Positions 1 to 8,470 are shown, counted from the first letter of the stretch. The stretch is DNA of 64,000 nucleotides from Longitalea luteola (GCF_017356035.1 NZ_JAFIQX010000001.1:744001-808000); one strand, 5' to 3'. Program-made: numbers and translations. Notes: generated by a model not told the origin, from the sequence alone.

Positions 1-114
1 CTGCTGGGCCGGGTAAAAATTGGTAACAACATAATATTGTTCTTCCATTTCATGGTCTCTGAGAAAACGACTTTCCCTGATGTTGCGGCGCTCGTGTTTG
101 TTGAAAAGGGACAT
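1..114 (-). CDS. N-terminal 38 residues of an unidentified protein, cut by the window edge
   Basis: An ATG at 114 (minus strand) opens a frame with no stop down to base 1, so only the first 38 residues are seen. They start MSLFNKHERRNIRESR and are highly charged, with no signal peptide or membrane segment. I do not recognise the family. The frame is accepted as a gene because it runs uninterrupted into the edge and is followed upstream by clear non-coding sequence. The rest lies outside the window, so no function can be given. Confidence 0.55.
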   Translation of the reverse strand, partial: MSLFNKHERRNIRESRFLRDHEMEEQYYVVTNFYPAQQ

Positions 115-580
115 AGTGATACACTTTTAAAATTAAAAATGATCCCTTCCAGGAAACAAAGGAGCGCAGGAAAATGATGATCCGGTGTGATACTTGCAGA
201 TTTCAAATTTATATAATAAATGCAAACGGACAGCACAAAATTTCGGTTGACACCCCTGAAAATGCGCTGATGAACAGATGGTTTGTGCAAATAAAAAAGG
301 CTGGGTTCCACCAGCCGGCGGACCCACCCTTATTAAGTAATTTTGAGCCTGTGGTCTCAAAGATTACCCTTAACGGATCTAAAACGGGTTAAAGGAACAT
401 TCATACTTTGAGCCCTGAGTCTCAAAGATCAGTTACGGGTATAAAACGGGCTAAAAAGGGAACGGGTAACCATATCAAGACGGCAATTTGTCTACGGGCG
501 TTGTATGGATGCCGATAATTTGATGAAGATAAAAGCATGGCTGGCGGACGGGTTGACAATTAACAGGTTATTGAAGACCC
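115..580. other. Non-coding stretch with an imperfect direct repeat
   Basis: No convincing gene lies here; the small frames on both strands have no family resemblance and overlap each other. The stretch holds a terminator-like hairpin at 292-317. It also holds an imperfect direct repeat: about 341-395 and 407-460 both read TTTGAGCC, then TCTCAAAGAT, then an ACGG/TAAAACGGG stretch. Confidence 0.5.
292..317 (-). terminator. Hairpin plus T-run on the minus strand
   Basis: Arms GGCTGG (299-304) and CCAGCC (311-316) enclose a 6-nt loop. Read on the minus strand, the stem is followed at once by six T residues. It could end transcripts from the DUF1080 gene, although the distance of about 265 bp to that stop codon is long. 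Confidence 0.45.
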
Positions 581-581
581 G

Positions 582-1181
582 TCAATTTATCAATCGGATC
601 CTGATATTCTTCCACCTCACCTTAATACCTCCTCCTGAATGGATCTGTAACGCAATAAAACCTTCACCCTGGCCTATTTTTTCATCTTTCAGGTAAACCA
701 TCTGGTGGCCATTCAGCCAGGTGGTTACTTCGTCATTAATAACTTTAATTTTTAATGTATTCCACTCGCCGGGTTTCAGCCACTGCTCATCTTCAGGTTT
801 TGGTTTAATGATCCAGCCGCGGCCATACGATTCATAAATACCCCCGGTAAACTTATTCAAAGGGGCCACTTCTACCTGCCAGCCGCTGATCTTTACGCCT
901 TCGATGCTCGAACGAAAAAATACCCCGCTGTTGCCGTTGGCCTCCTGCCTGAACTGCAGTGTTAATTCAAAGTTTTTATATTTTTCATTAGTACTCAGGT
1001 AACCGTATTCTTTGTCGGGACCGCTTTCACATACCAGTTCTCCGTTGTCTACATACCATTTTTCTGTGCCGTGGATCGTCCAGCCGGTAAGGTCTTTACC
1101 GTTGAAAAGCGATCTTTTCTTTTGAGCTGCCAGACTACCTGTTATCAGGAGCAATCCGAAAAAGAACCATATTTGTTTCAT
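582..1181 (-). CDS. Secreted DUF1080 (3-keto-disaccharide hydrolase-like) protein
   Basis: A 199-residue protein with an N-terminal signal peptide (hydrophobic stretch ending SLAAQ, about residues 1-20) followed by one DUF1080 domain. Family hallmarks are LFNGKDLTGW just after the signal, the GNSGVFFRS strand, WQVEV and the KPGEWNTLKI and TWLNG segments. This domain has a concanavalin-like beta-sandwich fold and is annotated as 3-keto-disaccharide hydrolase; members are periplasmic or extracellular glycan-handling proteins. The substrate here is unknown. The ATG at 1181 is chosen because the codon two residues earlier is TTG. A GTTCAAAG repeat tract begins immediately upstream of this start, so the 5' leader is made of repeat sequence. 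Confidence 0.88.
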   Translation of the reverse strand: MKQIWFFFGLLLITGSLAAQKKRSLFNGKDLTGWTIHGTEKWYVDNGELVCESGPDKEYGYLSTNEKYKNFELTLQFRQEANGNSGVFFRSSIEGVKISGWQVEVAPLNKFTGGIYESYGRGWIIKPKPEDEQWLKPGEWNTLKIKVINDEVTTWLNGHQMVYLKDEKIGQGEGFIALQIHSGGGIKVRWKNIRIRLIN

Positions 1182-1295
1182 GTTCAAAGTTTATAGTTCA
1201 AAGTTCAAAGTTTATAGTTCAAAGTTCAAAGTTCAAAGTTTATAGTTGTTCAGTTATTCAGTTCTTCAGTTATTTAGTTGTTCAGTTATTCAGTT
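1182..1295. repeat. GTTCAAAG/GTTTATA and GTTATTCA word repeats
   Basis: Alternating GTTCAAA and GTTTATA words fill 1182-1246, followed by GTTCAGTTATTCAGTT-type words to 1295. The tract abuts the start codon of the DUF1080 gene, so it forms that gene's 5' leader and promoter region. The same GTTCAAA words recur at 9711-9760 and 25992-26068. Confidence 0.85.
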
Positions 1296-1327
1296 AATTA
1301 TTAGGTATCGGATATTAGTGAGTTTTG

Positions 1328-1432
1328 AAGATTAGATTGTCGATAGTCGATTGTCGATTCACGATTGGCTTTGCCGTTTGCCGTCTGCCGTTTCACGTTT
1401 GCCGATCGCCGATTGTCGGTTGCCGATTGAGG
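1328..1432. repeat. GATTGTCG / GTTTGCCG word repeats
   Basis: Degenerate tandem words built from GATTGTCGAT and GTTTGCCGT fill the space between the DUF1080 promoter region and the end of the cupin gene. There is no regular period and no gene. Confidence 0.7.
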
Positions 1433-1447
1433 GAATTTATGGCCGGA

Positions 1448-1957
1448 TTACCCGATCGTCAGTTTCCTGATCAGGTCTGCATGTTGGGGATAGGCTGCCG
1501 CCAGCGTTGCCTGGCCGGCGAGTTCAAAATCGGCAAAATCGAAGCCGGGTGAAACGGTACAACCTACCAGGGCATAATCCCCGCCGGGCGCCACGCGGGC
1601 GGCAAACCAGTTGCCTGCTGCTATTACACATTGAAAGGATTCGTTGTTATCCGGATCGCTGCCAAGCCGGTGCTCAATGAGTTGCCCCTTCGCATCGATC
1701 TCATATACGATCAGCGCATCGCCATAATAGAAATGCCATACCTCATCGCTTTTGATCTTATGGAACGCAGAGAACTGATCCTGCTGCAGTAGAAAATAAA
1801 TGCTGGTACAATAAGAACGGGCGCCTGTAAATGCAGATGGTAATGCCGCCAAAGGCGCCAAAAGCGGTGACCGGTATATTTCCCTGAAAGCCCCGCCTTC
1901 AATATGCGTTGCCAGTTGTAACCGGTTGATCCAATATTCGGCTGTTCGTTTACTCAT
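1448..1957 (-). CDS. Cupin superfamily protein, DUF985 type
   Basis: A 169-residue cytoplasmic protein that fits the DUF985 (Cupin_5) family along its full length. Visible landmarks are the N-terminal LxxHxEGGxFxE-type segment (LATHIEGGAFREIY), SIYFLLQ, the HKIKSDEVWHFYYGD strand pair carrying the cupin histidines, and the C-terminal VAPGGDYALVGCTVSPGFDFADFEL. Proteins of this family form a double-stranded beta-helix; the physiological substrate is generally not established. It stands between two repeat tracts with no close co-directional partner, so it is probably a single transcription unit. Confidence 0.88.
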   Translation of the reverse strand: MSKRTAEYWINRLQLATHIEGGAFREIYRSPLLAPLAALPSAFTGARSYCTSIYFLLQQDQFSAFHKIKSDEVWHFYYGDALIVYEIDAKGQLIEHRLGSDPDNNESFQCVIAAGNWFAARVAPGGDYALVGCTVSPGFDFADFELAGQATLAAAYPQHADLIRKLTIG

Positions 1958-1964
1958 ACTTTAA

Positions 1965-2135
1965 TGCTTAACGCTCAACACAAAGGCTAAGCGCTTCTTC
2001 TCAACAGGTGCTTCACGCTTTACCTTTTGCTTTCAGCGTTCCGCGCCTGCCTGCCGGCAGGCAGGTTCCGCGTTTCGCGTTAAGCGTTCAGCGTTTCGCG
2101 TTAAGCGTTCAGCGTTTCGCGTTAAGCGTTTCGCG
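1965..2135. repeat. TTAAGCG/TTCAGCG/TTTCGCG word repeats with central palindrome
   Basis: Words of the TTAAGCGTTCAGCGTTTCGCG type repeat up to just before the stop of the HU/SPOR gene. In the middle, 2046-2065 is a perfect 20-bp palindrome, CCTGCCTGCCGGCAGGCAGG. A 39-bp segment around it (2038-2076) is identical to 59679-59717. Confidence 0.88.
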
Positions 2136-2137
2136 TT

Positions 2138-3136
2138 TTATTGTTCTATAGTAACCTGCTTATCCTGCCGCGGCCCCCAATACCAAAATCGTAAGGAGTC
2201 CTTGATGCGGGTGGTATCTGCCGGTGTACCTGGTACATTAATGACTATTTTAAAAAGGCTCGAATCAGCGGCTGCTTCCAGTTGAACCCGGGGCTTTAAT
2301 TTGTTATACATGTTCACTGCGGTATTCCTGAATTTCGTGGTTTGCAAAACGTATTTATACGTTTTTGACGCTCCAGGAGCAACAGGGGCGGCAGTGGCTG
2401 CTGTGGGTTGTGATGGCCGGCCGGAATCGGCTTCTGTTGCCGTAATAATTGCGCTGTCTTTTTTCATTACATCGTCCAGCGCCTTTTTGGGATCGTTTAT
2501 ATTTTGCAGATAGGAGGATGTTTGTCCCTCCGCGGTATCGTCACCGCTGGCTGCTGCGGTAACTGTATTGGTATCTGTTTTTACTTTGGAGGAGAACAAG
2601 CTGTAACCGCCCCACAGAATGATACCTATGCCTACTACCAGGCCCAAACCGATGGCCATTTTACGAATGGACGCATTGCGTGCCTCATTGGGATCCTCGT
2701 CAAAAACCGATTTCTTTTTAACGGGTTCATGCTCATGCGTGGTAAGCGGCGGGGGCGATTCAAGGCGTTGTACAACCGGTTGACCGGGTACAAACTCATA
2801 AACGCCGTCTTTGTTCTTCTGTAAAGTGCCGATGCCTTCAACGTGAAAAGGTTTGCCAATATTGAGCATCAGCTTGCCATCGGCTACAAAGGTTTCGAGA
2901 TCCGATTCCGCCAATGGTCTGATCTTGCCGGTATGTTTGCGGATAAAATCGATCAGTTCCTCATCAGGCCGGGTAATTGTTTTCTGGGCAAAATGGATGT
3001 GTTCGATAAGGTCGCGGGCATTTTTATCCGCATGTTGTACGTCTACTGCATCATCAAGGTAAAAACTGCCTATACCTGGTAAGTTCAGTACCTTGTGCTG
3101 GTAAAAATACTGTGCTACTAATACCGAAATTTTCAA
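2138..3136 (-). CDS. HU-CCDC81-type domain protein with transmembrane helix and SPOR-like C-terminus
   Basis: A 332-residue single-pass membrane protein. Residues 1-120 match the bacterial CCDC81-type HU domains common in Bacteroidota: a short MKISVLVAQYFYQHKVLNLPG start, GIGSFYLDD, and a second half with GKPFHVEGIGTL. A basic and acidic linker leads to one membrane helix at about 158-181. The C-terminal 70 residues (from about 262, KYVLQTTKFRNTAVNMYNKLK) look like a SPOR-type peptidoglycan-binding fold, here degenerate. By analogy the N-terminus faces the cytoplasm and the C-terminus the periplasm, which suggests an envelope or division role. That role is inference. Confidence 0.8.
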   Translation of the reverse strand: MKISVLVAQYFYQHKVLNLPGIGSFYLDDAVDVQHADKNARDLIEHIHFAQKTITRPDEELIDFIRKHTGKIRPLAESDLETFVADGKLMLNIGKPFHVEGIGTLQKNKDGVYEFVPGQPVVQRLESPPPLTTHEHEPVKKKSVFDEDPNEARNASIRKMAIGLGLVVGIGIILWGGYSLFSSKVKTDTNTVTAAASGDDTAEGQTSSYLQNINDPKKALDDVMKKDSAIITATEADSGRPSQPTAATAAPVAPGASKTYKYVLQTTKFRNTAVNMYNKLKPRVQLEAAADSSLFKIVINVPGTPADTTRIKDSLRFWYWGPRQDKQVTIEQ

Positions 3137-3205
3137 GAGATTAAGGATTTTTGGTGTAAGTTAAGTATTATTTACCTGTGCCACAAACAGGTGGGGGGAA
3201 GTTAT

Positions 3206-3213
3206 TATTTTTG
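3206..3213 (+). promoter_or_regulatory. Bacteroidota -7 element upstream of the small membrane protein
   Basis: TATTTTTG matches the TAnnTTTG -7 consensus. Transcription would begin near 3220. That supports the ATG at 3251 as the start and argues against an upstream start at 3191. No good -33 element is visible. Confidence 0.4.
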
Positions 3214-3250
3214 CAGGAAGTTTTATTCGTTGTGGATTAATTTATTACGC

Positions 3251-3577
3251 ATGCTTACCGAATCAGAAAAGCGGTTTTTGGAATACTGGGAGGCGAATCG
3301 TTTACGGGAAAAAAAGATAAACAAACAGCTGTTGCTTGGCCTTCCCATCGGGTTGTTATTTGCGATCCCCGTACTTATTTTATTATTTTCCGGCAAATTC
3401 TGGTATCAGCGCGCCAATATGGAAGCAAATAGCCAGAGCAGTCCAATCATCCTGATGATTGCTGTAATATGTATTGCTGTTTTCGTGGCTATCTTTTACA
3501 AAAGGCATCAGTGGGATCAGCGTGAGCAGCATTACCTTGAATTAAAAGCGAGAGAGAAGAATGAGGAGCAGGAATAA
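3251..3577 (+). CDS. Small two-helix membrane protein, function unknown
   Basis: A 108-residue protein. A charged N-terminal helix (LTESEKRFLEYWEANRLREKK) precedes two membrane helices at about 27-46 and 65-82, and the short charged tail (ELKAREKNEEQE) should lie on the same side as the N-terminus. I do not recognise a named family. It is transcribed away from the HU/SPOR gene and followed by a large inverted repeat before the FKBP gene. Confidence 0.7.
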   Translation: MLTESEKRFLEYWEANRLREKKINKQLLLGLPIGLLFAIPVLILLFSGKFWYQRANMEANSQSSPIILMIAVICIAVFVAIFYKRHQWDQREQHYLELKAREKNEEQE

Positions 3578-3586
3578 TAAAAGAGC

Positions 3587-3671
3587 TGTTACAGGTTACA
3601 GGATACAGGTTGCAGGGAGCTTGTAATATGTGGCCTTGCAACCTGAAACCTGTAACCTGCAACCTGCAACC
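3587..3671. repeat. Inverted ACAGGTT / AACCTGT word repeat (large hairpin)
   Basis: A left arm of GTTACAGG-type words (3590-3615) pairs with a right arm of CAACCTGAAACCTGTAAC-type words (about 3637-3662) around an 18-22 nt loop; about 23 of 26 arm bases can pair. Lying just after a stop codon, it could act as a transcript end or barrier, but it has no T-run. Confidence 0.8.
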
Positions 3672-3735
3672 GTAAAAAGCAGCTATCATCTTTATACCAT
3701 TGTCTTTAACCTGGTCACTAATCAAAACAATCTCG

Positions 3736-4221
3736 ATGAAAAATCTTGTCTGGGGTTTTTTGTGCTTAATTCTCTTTTATGGCTGTAAAAAGGAGTCGGG
3801 GTGCGGATACAACGAGCATAATATTGTAGCGCCGCTAAGCGAACAGCAATTGGTAAAAGATTACCTTACTTCCATTAACGTATATGCGGCTTCCAAGGAT
3901 TCCAGCGGTTTTTATTACGAAGTATTACAAGATGGCGAAGGGGATAGTCCCAACCTTTGTTCACAAATAGAACTTTCATACACCGGCAAACTCACCAGCG
4001 GAAATGTGTTCGAGCAGAAAAACGCGGCCTTTACCCTGGGCTCCTCCATCGAGGGACTAAGAAAAGGCATTCCCATCATCAGTAAAGGCGGTCGCATCAA
4101 ACTGTACATTCCACCTACACTTGCCTATGGTTCCAGAGAGGTCAAAGACGATGCCGGCAAAGTGATCATTCCCGCCAATTCCATCCTGATCTTCGATATT
4201 CAACTGACCGCGTTCTATTGA
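3736..4221 (+). CDS. Lipoprotein FKBP-type peptidyl-prolyl cis-trans isomerase
   Basis: A 161-residue protein with a lipoprotein signal ending LFYGC (Cys17), followed by a charged linker and one FKBP domain at about 70-161. Landmarks are IELSYTGKLTSGNVFEQ, FTLGSSIEGLRKGIPIISKGGRIKLYIPPTLAYG and the final IIPANSILIFDIQL. FKBP domains catalyse proline isomerisation and assist folding; the lipid anchor places this one in the envelope. The in-frame start at 3700 is rejected because the ATG at 3736 begins a proper signal peptide. Confidence 0.92.
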   Translation: MKNLVWGFLCLILFYGCKKESGCGYNEHNIVAPLSEQQLVKDYLTSINVYAASKDSSGFYYEVLQDGEGDSPNLCSQIELSYTGKLTSGNVFEQKNAAFTLGSSIEGLRKGIPIISKGGRIKLYIPPTLAYGSREVKDDAGKVIIPANSILIFDIQLTAFY

Positions 4222-4275
4222 CCGCCAGCGATGCAACCGGCTTCGGGTAACTAACAACTGTTAACTTCTTTTTAC

Positions 4276-4283
4276 TACATTTG
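4276..4283 (+). promoter_or_regulatory. -7 element of the serine dehydratase gene
   Basis: TACATTTG matches TAnnTTTG and lies 18 bp before the TTG start at 4301, so the mRNA would have a very short leader. No clear -33 TTTG is seen. Confidence 0.4.
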
Positions 4284-4300
4284 CGCAAAATGTAAACTCT

Positions 4301-5728
4301 TTGCCACACGAAGCCATTTCAGTATTTGATATTTTCAAGATCGGTGTAGGTCCATCCAGCTCCCATACATTAGGTCCCTGGCGTGCTGCCCAACTGTTTT
4401 TGCAATCATTGGAGCAACAGCAGCAGTTGTTACAGGTACAATCATTAAAAGTATTGCTGTATGGATCACTTGCCAAAACCGGCAGGGGGCACGGTACCGA
4501 TATAGCTGTTCTGATGGGCCTGAGTGGGGAAGACCCTGTTACCTGCGACGTTGAGTTGATCAATGAAAAAGTTCAACGGATCCGCACCACAAAGAAGCTG
4601 TTGTTGCAGGGCAGGCATGCCATTGATTTTGATCCTGCCAATGATATTGATTTCCTGTTCACCGAATCACTGCCCTATCATCCCAATGCATTAACGTTTA
4701 TGATCACCCTGCACAATGGTGATCAGCTCGCTTCTACTTATTATTCGGTAGGGGGTGGATTTGTTCAGCAGGAAAATGAGAAGAAAGCAGCCGCTACTGC
4801 TGTACAACTGCCATTTCCCATCGATACGGCAGATGACCTCCTGCACTGGTGCCGTAAAACCGGACTAAGCATCAGCGAAGTGGTTATGGAAAATGAACAC
4901 AGCTGGCGGCCTGAGGAAGCTACCCGCAAAGGTGTTTTACAGATATGGCAGGTGATGAAAGAGTGCATGTACCGGGGCTGCCATAGCCAGGGTATGCTGC
5001 CCGGTGGCTTGCAGGTTAAGCGCAGGGCCGCTGACCTCAATAAAAAGCTTTTGCAGGGCAGATCCTACGAAGATTATGATTCATGGCTGAAAGCGATCCG
5101 CGCCGGCGGTAACAATTTTAAATACATTCTGGACTGGGTAAGTTGCTTTGCCCTGGCCATTAACGAAGAGAATGCTTCGTTTGGCCGTGTGGTTACGGCC
5201 CCTACCAATGGCGCTGCCGGGGTAATACCTGCCGTATTACATTATTTCGTGGTGTTCTGCGATGGTCACAACGATGACAGGATCCTGCAGTTTATGCTCA
5301 CCGCGTCCGAGATCGGCAGCATATTTAAAAAAGGGGCTACCATTTCTGCAGCCATGGGCGGCTGCCAGGCCGAGATCGGTGTATCTTCTGCCATGGCGGC
5401 TGCGGCTTTAACGGAAGTCCTGGGTGGCAGCCAGCGCCAGACGATGATGGCCGCTGAAATCGCCATGGAACACCACCTTGGATTGACCTGCGATCCTATT
5501 GGCGGGCTGGTTCAAATTCCCTGTATTGAAAGGAATACCATGGGCGCTATTAAAGCCATTACAGCTTCCCAGCTGGCGCTGCAAAGCACGCCAGATTTTG
5601 CCAAGGTATCGCTCGATACGGTCATCAGGACCATGTGGGATACCGCCATCGATATGAGCCATAAGTATAAAGAGACAGCCGAGGGTGGACTGGCAGTGCA
5701 TATACCGTTAAGTTTGCCGGAATGCTGA
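4301..5728 (+). CDS. sdaA: L-serine ammonia-lyase (iron-sulfur, single chain)
   Basis: A 475-residue enzyme that deaminates L-serine to pyruvate and ammonia. The N-terminal beta domain has [20 protein letters not shown] near the start; the C-terminal alpha domain carries the cysteines expected to hold the 4Fe-4S cluster ([18 protein letters not shown] and QIPCIERN). Its length fits the fused E. coli SdaA type. The start is a TTG at 4301: the only nearby ATG is followed directly by a stop, and the family's conserved SVFDIFKIG begins six residues in. It ends convergently with mqnE across a 30-bp palindrome. Confidence 0.95.
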   Translation: MPHEAISVFDIFKIGVGPSSSHTLGPWRAAQLFLQSLEQQQQLLQVQSLKVLLYGSLAKTGRGHGTDIAVLMGLSGEDPVTCDVELINEKVQRIRTTKKLLLQGRHAIDFDPANDIDFLFTESLPYHPNALTFMITLHNGDQLASTYYSVGGGFVQQENEKKAAATAVQLPFPIDTADDLLHWCRKTGLSISEVVMENEHSWRPEEATRKGVLQIWQVMKECMYRGCHSQGMLPGGLQVKRRAADLNKKLLQGRSYEDYDSWLKAIRAGGNNFKYILDWVSCFALAINEENASFGRVVTAPTNGAAGVIPAVLHYFVVFCDGHNDDRILQFMLTASEIGSIFKKGATISAAMGGCQAEIGVSSAMAAAALTEVLGGSQRQTMMAAEIAMEHHLGLTCDPIGGLVQIPCIERNTMGAIKAITASQLALQSTPDFAKVSLDTVIRTMWDTAIDMSHKYKETAEGGLAVHIPLSLPEC

Positions 5729-5736
5729 GATAAACA

Positions 5737-5766
5737 GTTGACTAGTTAACGAGTTAACTAGTCAAC
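5737..5766. repeat. 30-bp palindrome between convergent genes
   Basis: GTTGACTAGTTAAC (5737-5750) and its exact reverse complement (5753-5766) are separated by two bases. It lies nine bases after the sdaA stop and 22 bases before the mqnE stop. There is no T-run, but transcripts from either side would fold into a 14-bp stem. Confidence 0.85.
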
Positions 5767-5787
5767 TTGTTAACTCATTAGCTTCCA

Positions 5788-6957
5788 TTAGTTCATCTGC
5801 GCATTCACTTCAATCTGACTAATATCCATGTCGGAATAATCATGTAATACGTTATACAGCGTATCCCTTTCCACCGGCTTTCTTTTCGCCTGTTTGATCA
5901 GGGTCACCAGTTGCGCGGTGCTCATGGCCGGGTTTTGTTCTTCAGAACCGGCCATAGCGTATATTTTGGTAGAATCGTCGATGGTGCCGTCGATATCATT
6001 TACACCAAATTGCAAAGTGAGTTGGGCATTATGACGGCCGAGCATAGGCCAGTACGCTTTCAGGTGCGGGAAATTATCCATATATAACCGGGCAATGGCA
6101 TACATGCGCATATCTTCAATTACGCTCGATTCTGCCACATTGCTCATGTCGTTCTCTTTATTGCGGAATTTCAGCGGAATAAATGTATTGAAACCTCCGG
6201 TTTTATCCTGCAGCTGGCGCAGCCTTTCCATATGATCGATGCGGTGACGGAACTCCTCGATATGGCCATACAGCATGGTCGCATTGCTGTGCATGCCCAG
6301 CTTATGGGCGGCTTCATGAATGCGCAACCAGCCCTCCGCATCCACTTTGTCGGCACAGATCTTTTCCCTTACCTCGGGATGGAAGATCTCTGCACCTCCG
6401 CCTGGTAATGAATCCAGGCCGGCTTCATGCAGGTATTTCATGCCTTCTTCTACAGTCATTTTGGCTTTGCGGAACATATAATCCAGCTCTACCGGTGTAA
6501 AACCTTTGATATGCAGTTCAGGCCGGTGTGCCTTTATTTTCCGTAACAGACCGGCAAAGAATTCCAGGTTCAGTTTGGGATGAACGCCACCCACGATATG
6601 CACTTCAGTTACCGGTTTGCCATCGTAGCTTTTTACAATGTTCAGCATCTGATCGGTGGTGAGTTCCCAGCCTTCTTCGCGGTGTGCGTACAAACGAGAG
6701 TAGGAGCAGAAAGAACAGGCAAATACACACACATTGGTTGGCTCAATATGAAAATTGCGATTGAAATAAGTAGTGTCACCATGCAGGCGTTCGCGCACAA
6801 AATTGGCCAGGGCGCCTACGAATGGCAAACCTGCCTGTTCAAATAATAATAATCCGTCTTCGGGGGAAATACGTTGCCGGTTAACAATTTTTTCGGCAAT
6901 AGTGCGGAGGGCCGGATTTTGTTCTGCTGCAATAACCTGCTGAATGTTAGTACTCAT
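5788..6957 (-). CDS. mqnE: Aminofutalosine synthase (radical SAM)
   Basis: A 389-residue radical SAM enzyme of the futalosine route to menaquinone; it joins chorismate-derived 3-[(1-carboxyvinyl)oxy]benzoate to SAM-derived adenosine. The cluster motif is CX3CX2C at about residues 77, 81 and 84 (NVCVFACSFCSYSR), followed by the EGWELT region and HIVGGVHP. CofH is the close relative, but CofH belongs to F420 pathways not otherwise seen here. The ATG at 6957 is used because a -7 element at 7001-7008 places the transcript start close to the alternative upstream codon at 6990. The next gene upstream is a nucleoside transporter. Confidence 0.93.
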   Translation of the reverse strand: MSTNIQQVIAAEQNPALRTIAEKIVNRQRISPEDGLLLFEQAGLPFVGALANFVRERLHGDTTYFNRNFHIEPTNVCVFACSFCSYSRLYAHREEGWELTTDQMLNIVKSYDGKPVTEVHIVGGVHPKLNLEFFAGLLRKIKAHRPELHIKGFTPVELDYMFRKAKMTVEEGMKYLHEAGLDSLPGGGAEIFHPEVREKICADKVDAEGWLRIHEAAHKLGMHSNATMLYGHIEEFRHRIDHMERLRQLQDKTGGFNTFIPLKFRNKENDMSNVAESSVIEDMRMYAIARLYMDNFPHLKAYWPMLGRHNAQLTLQFGVNDIDGTIDDSTKIYAMAGSEEQNPAMSTAQLVTLIKQAKRKPVERDTLYNVLHDYSDMDISQIEVNAQMN

Positions 6958-7000
6958 TGATCTGGGATTTTCGCTATGTATGTGTAACAATAAACGGGCA

Positions 7001-7008
7001 CAAAGTTA
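7001..7008 (-). promoter_or_regulatory. -7 element upstream of mqnE
   Basis: On the minus strand the bases read TAACTTTG, matching TAnnTTTG. It lies 43 bp before the ATG at 6957. No clear -33 box is visible. Confidence 0.4.
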
Positions 7009-7050
7009 GGGGAAATCGTGAAAGGCGAATGGTCAATGATGAATGGGGGA

Positions 7051-7151
7051 GTTACCGGTTACCGGTTGCCAGGCCCTTAACTCGTACTGCCCGCCTGTGA
7101 TCATCTGCCATTAATTTAAGCCCCGGTAACTGGTAACCGGCGACTGGTAAC
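7051..7151. repeat. Inverted GGTTACC / GGTAACC word repeat
   Basis: GTTACCGGTTACCGGTTGCC (7051-7070) faces CCCCGGTAACTGGTAACCGG and further copies (7121-7151). The two halves can pair across about 50 bp, just downstream of the nucleoside transporter stop. Confidence 0.75.
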
Positions 7152-7174
7152 TTCTCCCCTTTAGGGGCCGGGGG

Positions 7175-8470
7175 TTACATTAATGCCCCCGCAATCGTTC
7201 CGCACATCAAACACGCAATGGTACCGCCTATAAGGGCTTTTACGCCCAGTTCAGTAAGGTTGCGGCGCTGGTTGGGCGCCAGCTGACTGATACCGCCGAT
7301 CTGGATGCCGATAGAAGCAAAATTGGCAAAACCGCAAAGAGCATACGTGGTAATGAGGATGGATTTTGGATCAGCGATCTGCCCCGATGATTTCATGCTG
7401 CCAAAAGAAACATAAGCAACAAACTCGTTCAGGATGGTTTTCTCACCCAGCAACTGGCCCACCTGGATCATTTCATGGCTGTTCACGCCAATAAGCCAGG
7501 CTACCGGCGAGAAGATATACCCGAGCAGCATTTGTAACGATAAGGAATCATAACGGCCATTCGTTAAACGGGCGATATCGTCGTTTATGCTGAACCAGTG
7601 GCCAACGGAACCCAGGATCCAGTTGCACAGGTACATGAGGGCGGTGAATACGATGAGCATGGCGCCTACGTTGACGGCCAGTTTCAATCCATCGGTAGTA
7701 CCCAGTGAGATCGCATCCAAAAAATTATCACCGATCTTTTCCTTCGGCACCTTCAGTTCCTTGATGATGGTCTCATTCTGGGGGAACAACACTTTCGACA
7801 CCACGATGGCAGCAGGGGCGCTCATGATGCTCTGGCTTAACATGTGCAGGGCAAAGTACTTTTGCTGTACAACGTCATTTCCGCCTAAGAAGCCAACATA
7901 GGCAGCCAGCACACTGCCGGCCGTATTGGCCATACCACCCACCATGATACACAGCATTTCACTGCGGTTCATTTTATCGAGGAAGGGCCTGATCATCAGC
8001 GGCGCTTCTGTTTGTCCAAGGAATATATTGGCGGCGGTGGATACGCTTTCAGGGCCTGAGATGCCCAGCTTTTTCAGCATCCAGGCAAATACATACACTA
8101 CTTTTTGCAGAACACCCAGGTAATACAACATCGCAGAGAGGGCTGCAAAGAATATAATATTGGGCAGAACCTGTACGGCAAAAATATAAGCCCAGCTTCC
8201 ATTGGCATTGGCCAGGTTGCCAAAAATGAACTCAATACCCTTATGACCGATATTGATCAGGTCAACGAATTTATCTGATACCCAGCCAAAAATGATTTTG
8301 ATAAAATTTACCTTCAATACACCTAAGGCAAAGCACACCTGGGCTACCACACCAATGCCTACCAGTTTCCAGTTAATGGCCCTTCGGTTATTGCTCAGCA
8401 GGAAACACACGAAGATCAGGAAGAACATCCCTAATGCGCCGCGGGCAATGTTTTCAATTACAGGGGTCAT
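7175..8470 (-). CDS. nupC: Concentrative nucleoside transporter (NupC/CNT family)
   Basis: A 431-residue polytopic inner-membrane protein of the CNT family, which imports nucleosides by cation symport. Visible family segments are the N-terminal membrane helices, GPESVSTAANIFLGQTEAP (the G-x-S-x6-F-x-GQTEAP core), MVGGMANTAGSVLAAYV, and the C-terminal SYVAYVSFG-like and LCGFANFASIGIQIGG motifs. The start MTPVIENI at 8470 is preferred over 8521, which adds a polar stretch absent from the family. Which nucleosides it carries cannot be read from sequence. It lies upstream of mqnE on the same strand, but a repeat and a separate -7 element lie between them. Confidence 0.93.
   Translation of the reverse strand: MTPVIENIARGALGMFFLIFVCFLLSNNRRAINWKLVGIGVVAQVCFALGVLKVNFIKIIFGWVSDKFVDLINIGHKGIEFIFGNLANANGSWAYIFAVQVLPNIIFFAALSAMLYYLGVLQKVVYVFAWMLKKLGISGPESVSTAANIFLGQTEAPLMIRPFLDKMNRSEMLCIMVGGMANTAGSVLAAYVGFLGGNDVVQQKYFALHMLSQSIMSAPAAIVVSKVLFPQNETIIKELKVPKEKIGDNFLDAISLGTTDGLKLAVNVGAMLIVFTALMYLCNWILGSVGHWFSINDDIARLTNGRYDSLSLQMLLGYIFSPVAWLIGVNSHEMIQVGQLLGEKTILNEFVAYVSFGSMKSSGQIADPKSILITTYALCGFANFASIGIQIGGISQLAPNQRRNLTELGVKALIGGTIACLMCGTIAGALM

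Noticed and set aside
133-392. Two overlapping small frames on opposite strands at the left end
   Set aside because: They overlap a terminator-like hairpin and have no resemblance to known proteins.
5788-8470. mqnE and nupC as a menaquinone-salvage operon
   Set aside because: An inverted repeat and a separate -7 element lie between them, so the adjacency alone does not support a functional link.
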